From Cyathus striatus (Eukaryota; Basidiomycota; Agaricomycetes; Agaricales; Nidulariaceae), in the NCBI GenBank assembly GCA_025738555.1, contig JAOVFP010000001.1, forward strand, positions 6,820,001-6,884,000: a stretch of 64,000 nucleotides of DNA. Direction: 5' to 3'. The first letter of the stretch is position 1. The number at the start of each line of letters is the position of its first letter. Under the pieces are notes generated by a model that was not told the origin of the DNA, did no database searches, and saw only the letters and a list, made by a program, of their open reading frames with translations. This document shows positions 58,871 through 64,000 of the stretch, piece by piece. Position numbers and translations under genes: made by a program.

Positions 58871-60408
58871 ATGCCAACCGTCAAACCAGGTGTTAAAGTC
58901 CTTGTCACTGGTGCCAATGGATATCTAGCCATGTGGATTGTCCGGACATTGCTTGAACGTGGATACTCAGTGCGCGGAACCGTTCGCTCAGCAAGTAAAG
59001 GAACCTATTTGACAGAGTACTTCAAAAGCTACGGAGATCGCTTTGAGATTTCTATTGTACCAGACATTACTGCAGTTTGTATATCTTATATTTTTGATTA
59101 TACTGTCTAACGAGATTGTAGGAGGGAGCATTCAACGAGAGCTTAGTTGGGGTGTCGGCTGTTCTTCATGTTGCAAGTCCCCTTCCGAATGCAAAGTTGG
59201 AAGATCCACAAGGTAACAAAATTTATTCTAAAATGCGCTACGGTATCGTAAAACTCACTCACACTTGATAGATTACATAAAGCCTGCAGTCGAAGGTACT
59301 CTAAGTATTTTGAGAAGCTCCCTCAATGCGTACGTAACGTGCATATCACACGGTATCATGCAAGCTAATTTTACACCGCCAATCACTTAGAACGAACGTG
59401 AAGCGGGTTATATATACTTCCACTACCGGAACCATTTTAATAAGCGACACACTTACGGAACCAACGATGCTGACAGAGAACGACTGGAACATTGAGGCCG
59501 TTAAATCTGTTGAAGAGAAAGGAAAAGATGCCTCGATTAGGCACAAGTACATAGCTTCGAAAGTAATAGCAGAAAAAGGTATTTGTCAATTTGTTTCACC
59601 AATCGCATCCAAAGATCAAATTTGTCATATAGCTGCATGGGACCTTTACGAGAAGAACAAGAAAACGTCTCCGTATGACTTTCTGACCATCCATCCGCCT
59701 TGGGTGAGTGACTTCTGTACAAAAATATATTGATGATGGCTTACAGCTTATGTAGATCTTTGGTGTTGGTACCATCTTCTCTACAGAAGCGCTGTATACT
59801 AACATTTCGATGATTTGTTAGCCTCCCATTCATGAGCTTGAAAAAGACCCTTCCTCTTTAGGAGCCTCTCTTGCTCCTTGGTATGAACTTTGTGTTTCCA
59901 ACGCCATGGAAAAGCTTAGAACGCAAGACGTATTAGAAGAGTCGAATGGCTCGGCATCGGAAGACTCCGTACTGGCTGTATCGAATGGTTGGGCAGACGT
60001 ACGAGATCTGGCGGATGCCCACGTTACCGCACTCGAGAAGGAAGAAGTTGCTGGAGAGCGAATTCAAGTAGTAGAAGGCAAGTTTTAATATCATTAACTA
60101 CAGACATTTTGACACTGACTACTGAAATAAAGGCAATGCATCATGGCAAGAATGGAGTAAGGAGTATTTTTATTGATTGATGTAGGGATATGTGTTTAAC
60201 CATAGTTTTTGCAGTCGACGCTCTTCAGAAAGTGCAGTCTTCGGTTCCACTTACTCATGCACTACCTACTGGAAAGCCTGGGCTTCCGCCGAAGCTTCGA
60301 GATATTTACGTTACAACTAAGGAAGCTCGTCTTCTAGGTGTAAAGTACAGGCATATTCACGAAACGGCGAAGGATACCTTGGAATTTATCTCGAAGAAAG
60401 GATGGTAG
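58871..60408 (+). CDS. NAD(P)-dependent reductase (extended SDR, Gre2/dihydroflavonol-reductase-like), copy 3, 364 aa
   Basis: Nine exons match copy 2 one for one: 58871-59074, 59122-59212, 59272-59329, 59391-59578, 59633-59703, 59756-59764, 59822-60077, 60133-60156, 60215-60408. It has [14 protein letters not shown] and the YxxSK site YIASK followed by VIAEKAAW, and ends ISKKGW like copy 2. It is longer by two codons in exon 4 and twelve in exon 7 (a Ser/Glu-rich insert before [12 protein letters not shown]). The intron after exon 5 is GT-AG here but GC-AG in copy 2; the intron after exon 7 is GC-AG in both. Sequence divergence from copy 2 near the substrate pocket suggests different substrates. 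Substrate and pathway are unknown. Confidence 0.94.
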
Positions 60409-60520
60409 TCATTAGTAGCTTTAAAAACAGATTGTTTTGAGACGTCATGTTTTTTTTTTGAATTTCAATCATACTGCAGCACTGCTGGATGCAAAAATGC
60501 TTAAATAGGGAAAAAATAAA

Positions 60521-60628
60521 TGACGAGAGTGGGATTCGAACCCACGCCCCGAAAGACCAGATATTGTATTAGGACAGAAGCTGTCCTGGTCCTTAGTCTG
60601 GCGCCTTAGACCGCTCGGCCATCTCGCC
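60521..60628 (-). tRNA. tRNA-Leu(AAG) with a 28-nt intron
   Basis: On the minus strand the acceptor GGCGAGA pairs with TCTCGTC plus discriminator A. The D arm carries A-box TGGCCGAGCGG. The anticodon stem CCAGA/TCTGG encloses CTAAGG-intron-A with anticodon AAG and the intron after position 37. There is a long class II variable arm, and the T arm GTGGG TTCGAAT CCCAC contains the B box. The mature length without intron is 80 nt before CCA. Confidence 0.95.
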
Positions 60629-61023
60629 AGTTGAACTTTTTCATTACCAGCCATTCACATGGTGCGCAAGTAGATATATGACATTTTGTTTTTGTATGCA
60701 TCACCACGTGTACACTACAACAAATTAGAGTTCCTGCAATATATAATTGCGGAAAGAGCACAGCCATGATAGTCACTTACAAGTTGTAAGTTGAAGTTAC
60801 GGTACGAACAGTAAAAATAGCCTGTGAGTCTGTGACATAAATAAAAATAACACACGAGTTGAAAAAATCGGTCTGTGCAAAAGGAGATGTAACATATGTA
60901 CACGAACGTTGACCATCTTCGGAGTTTTAAAATGATCATGAATTGCACAGCAGTTGCTGTTGCCTAAACAGCTCTGGCTGTTTCTAACGTCTTTCCCATC
61001 GTGTTCTGGCGCACAGGAACAAG
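60629..61023. other. Spacer before the membrane-protein gene
   Basis: No gene recognised; expected promoter of the next gene and flank of the tRNA. Confidence 0.5.
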
Positions 61024-63635
61024 ATGGCGGATTCATCAGGTATACTTGGTCCCGTCTCCACGGGCTCGTTATCTAACTTGCTTACAGTATCAGTTCATCA
61101 TTTAGTACGTGATTCTGACGCGAAGTCAGTTGAAGGGGTTATTCGGACAGATACCAGGACAAACATGAAAAATGCAAATGTTGCAAATGATATGCTTCAA
61201 AATCCACACGTCATGGTACTAGTTCTTCGAAAGTATACATTTTAACCGCTCACTAACATATATTCTCTGTTGAAAGTTAGGACGCCCATATAAGCCACCA
61301 CGAACAACATATATACCCTCGGTCTATGAGTCTGATAATGAAATAAAGAAATTCAAGAGTACGACTTACAATCTTCACGGCACCCCATCTTATTCCAGTC
61401 TTCAAACACAACATAGGTTTATCCCCGGAAATCAGTCTATCCGCTCGTACTCGACGTTCCCGGAGTCCTTTATTGCGGTTGATCCTTATCGTGCTACCAT
61501 AGCTCCCTATGCGCATCGCCAAGGCTCAATAGCCACTAAATCACAGTTAGGAGATGGTGTGTCCACCGACGCGCAAGCTACCCAAGCCGAATCTACGTTG
61601 GACGTCGGATTGCCACGTTACATCATAGCGTTCCTGGTACAAACAGTTCCTCGCCAACTATATCTTTACTTCCTCCTCGGTTTGCCATCCCTATACTTTT
61701 CTCGTGTCGCGAGAATCTTTGAAGAGGCGGAAATGAGCTTACCAGAGATACGTCGGATGGCAACAGAAACTTCTACCAATGACCGATTTGTTCCGTTCAT
61801 CGAACCTGCTCCCTCCACGCCTCTGTATACGAGCTTCAAAGCTACTTGGGAATCTTTCATAGACTCGCTAATGCGAGAATGGAAGACATTGAACATCGTC
61901 TCTGTGCTCTTATTATCTGCCATATTGACGTTGCTACAGATTGGCTCTGCGGCCGAGGAGCCTTTGACTCGGTATTCGGCCCTGCTTTCGATGATTTGCA
62001 CTTTGATGAGCCTGTTATATGGCTGTATGTATATCATACGCTTTAATAGTATGCGGAAGACGTATAAAGCTGCTCAGTGGGCAGAGGTATGTATGGCGCA
62101 ATCAAACAAGTGCAAGCTAATCGGTATAGCAAATGTAGGAAGCTCAACAAACAACAACTAGCGTCTTATGGAACGTATGGGTGATGCTAGCGATGCCAGC
62201 GATATGGCTCTCCTGGTTTGTACTCTCTCTACATAGTTATGTATCATCTCCTCACAACATCTGTAATAGGGCAATAGTACTTTACATCGTATGTATAATG
62301 TCTTTCGTATGGCGCACTGGAGCCGGCGCGGATGATCCAACACCTCTAACCGTGGGTCAAGCACTCGGCCCACGTATTCTAATCTCAGTCACTCTTGCGC
62401 TAGGTATTATTTACTTCTGCCTTATTATGCTTACATTTCGACGATACGGAGACCATCTTGATATGGCTTGGAGAGAACGGGTGATCAGCTGGAGCCTTGA
62501 AAAGTCCTCTGTTATATATGAACAGAGCGCTCCTCCATCCTCATACAAACCATCCCTCTACGAATATGCTCCTGGAGGAAGGAACTCTGACTACGATCCC
62601 TCATTACTTCATGAGCCGAGCCTTAACTATGAGTATCCTGCAAACCGAAGATCGAGAACGAGATCCCCGAGGCGCAAACCCGATACTGGAAGTAACTATA
62701 CCATACCAACCTCAGGGAGAACTACTCCCGACGTTACAGTGCCCACACGAAAACCGATAAAGGCAATGGATCTACGGTTTTTGAGTAGTATTAGATGTGA
62801 TTATACAAGTGACTTGATGAAGCGAGATATTCGACCAGAGGCGTGGGCCAAATTTCTCGATGTACGTTGAGTCTCTTTACAGCAATCGTCTCTCCTCTAA
62901 AGATTAAACGACCTACAGGACATCGCAGCAGTTTGGGACGGAAAAACAGATATGTTAGATGCTGCGATACCAATGCATAACCGGCGTCCACAGGACCTCG
63001 CAGGCTTACGTTTGGACTGGTGGAATAGGAATCTATTCTTCGAACATCAACTACAGGCTGTGTTATGTTTGGAATATCCAAAAGGATACCCGGAATCGCC
63101 TCTCTTTGCAGTTTATGTCATCGAACATGCAATCCATAATGGTCTTATTGAACCCATCGACCAACGGTTTGGACAAGTTCCAGAAGACATGGAACGGATC
63201 GATATCTTGGATCCACATACCACGACAAGCTACGATACAAGACGCCTTAACCTTGGCAGAACTGTGCTCCTGGCTCCGGATAAGATTCGCGCGGCAGGTG
63301 TCCGCTTTGGCCGATCCTTCGACGACGAAATTATACCCGTTAAAATCATTGAGGAATCTGGAGAAGAAAGCAACGATGATGGAGAAGCCGATGAAGAAGA
63401 TAACGGCACGGAAAGTGAGGCTGAAGACGCTAACGACATTAAAGATGACCTTGACGATCAATCACACGACGGCCATAGTGAACCACGCATTTATATCAGA
63501 ATTCCTACGCCCGTATCAGAATATCAAGAGGATCTTGATGACCAAAATGACGACGAGCACGGTGAACCACGTATACGTATACGACCACCCACGCCGGTTT
63601 CAGTGCCTCAAGCTTCCACCGATGAAGAAAACTAG
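61024..63635 (+). CDS. Multi-pass membrane protein of unknown function, acidic C-terminal tail (779 aa)
   Basis: Six exons: 61024-61039, 61088-61215, 61277-62086, 62139-62215, 62270-62861, 62919-63635. The first intron (48 nt) is in frame and stop-free, so retention would only add 16 residues. The soluble N terminus (about 160 residues, Tyr/Pro/Ser-rich) is followed by five predicted membrane segments: near 163-190 (IIAFLVQTV...FLLGLPSLY), 253-270 (LNIVSVLLLSAILTLLQI), 281-303, 330-362 (WVMLAMPAIWLSW...IVCIMSFVW) and about 385-407. The layout matches a basidiomycete family of uncharacterised membrane proteins with a conserved NVWVxLAMPAxWLxW core. The C-terminal half is soluble, with RRSRTRSPRRK, a WWNRNLFFEHQ region, and a strongly acidic tail in which the PRIxIRxPTPVS motif occurs twice. 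No enzymatic motif seen. Confidence 0.85.
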
Positions 63636-64000
63636 CAATGAGCTGGTTTTAATCTGTAAAAGTTTATTTTAGAAGTTTTGTTCTTCATTACTTCAAACCA
63701 AAATACCTGTATTATTATAACGCGCTAAAATGTTGTTTTATTAAAAATCAAACAAAAGAGTGGCCAACGCCAGGATCGAACTGACGACCTAAGAGTTTGG
63801 GGTGGGTTCGCCCGAGCGTAGCGAGGATCGAACCGCCCCCACAAGCAAACTTTGAGCGAGGGACGAGCGATTGCTATTTTTGAGCGTAGCGATAGCGAGC
63901 AACTCAAGATGTAGGAGACCGGGGGTGAAGAGTGAACACATGACAGGCAACACTGTAGGGCTGCACACCGTCCGTATACGGCACACGGCCGTATCGTTAC
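63636..64000 (-). tRNA. tRNA-like 3' half (T arm and acceptor strand), 5' half not identified
   Basis: On the minus strand, ...AGGTC GTCAG TTCGATC CTGGC GTTGGCC A (ending about 63761) has a variable loop, a T arm that pairs (GTCAG/CTGGC), a B box and an acceptor strand expecting 5' GGCCAAC. That 5' strand is not found in the remaining 240 bases. Between them lies an insert with a second B-box-like GGTTCGATCC and repeated 'gagcgtagcga', able to fold (gtttggggtgggttcg against cgaaccgcccccacaagcaaac). It could be a tRNA with a very long intron whose 5' end lies beyond the window, a split or pseudo-tRNA, or a SINE. Confidence 0.4.

Noticed and set aside
62959..63672. 237-codon frame overlapping the last exon of the membrane protein
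   Set aside because: It lies one frame off the acidic-tail exon, which is entered by a proper acceptor and matches the upstream frame phase.

Overview
The window looks like nuclear DNA of a filamentous basidiomycete, most likely an Agaricomycete. The evidence is many phase-consistent introns of about 45-60 nt, a KRE6/SKN1 beta-1,6-glucan synthesis gene, a DUF6533-type membrane protein, a LysM secreted protein, an intron-bearing tRNA-Leu(AAG), and hAT, Tc1/pogo-like and LTR relics. I cannot name the species.

Layout. 1-8.4 kb is a CpG-poor block of relics: an alpha-type kinase with an N-terminal zinc motif, a DDE integrase, a viroplasmin/RNase H1-type domain protein and an SLM1-like BAR/PH protein. 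9.2-14.6 kb is normal genic DNA with a 105-aa putative mitochondrial protein convergent with a 12-exon KRE6-family gene. 16.6-20.5 kb is a degenerate array of 250-370 bp units followed by modules with tRNA-like A/B boxes. At 20.96-22.09 kb a two-LysM secreted protein ends in a long Gly-Ser/Thr-Pro minisatellite tail. It lies between two copies of one duplicated block, the second CpG-decayed. 24.0-25.5 kb is a protein-kinase pseudogene split by a solo LTR.

31.4-46.7 kb is bounded by two hAT elements in opposite orientation, each with 8-bp target duplications. The left one is 3.7 kb and carries a nested MITE; the right one is a 1.47-kb internally deleted form. Between them are two copies of a DUF6533-type gene (left CpG-normal, right CpG-poor with a nonsense codon and a second MITE nearby) and a run of Tc1/pogo-like terminal repeats.

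48.6-60.4 kb is a tandem cluster of three paralogous NAD(P)-dependent reductases of the extended SDR family. Copies 2 and 3 read through cleanly over nine exons. Copy 1 has a 5.3-kb foldback element with about 1.7-kb inverted arms in its third intron, plus a nonsense codon and a frameshift. The window ends with tRNA-Leu(AAG), a 779-aa multi-pass membrane protein and a tRNA-like 3' half.

Two themes connect the window. First, several lesions that break coding relics or target-site duplications fit loss of CpG by C-to-T change, while neighbouring genes keep CpG. Second, the mobile elements are dated against one another by nested insertions and empty sites. Exon coordinates were spliced by eye from donor/acceptor sites, reading frame and remembered family motifs; no alignment or search was run.
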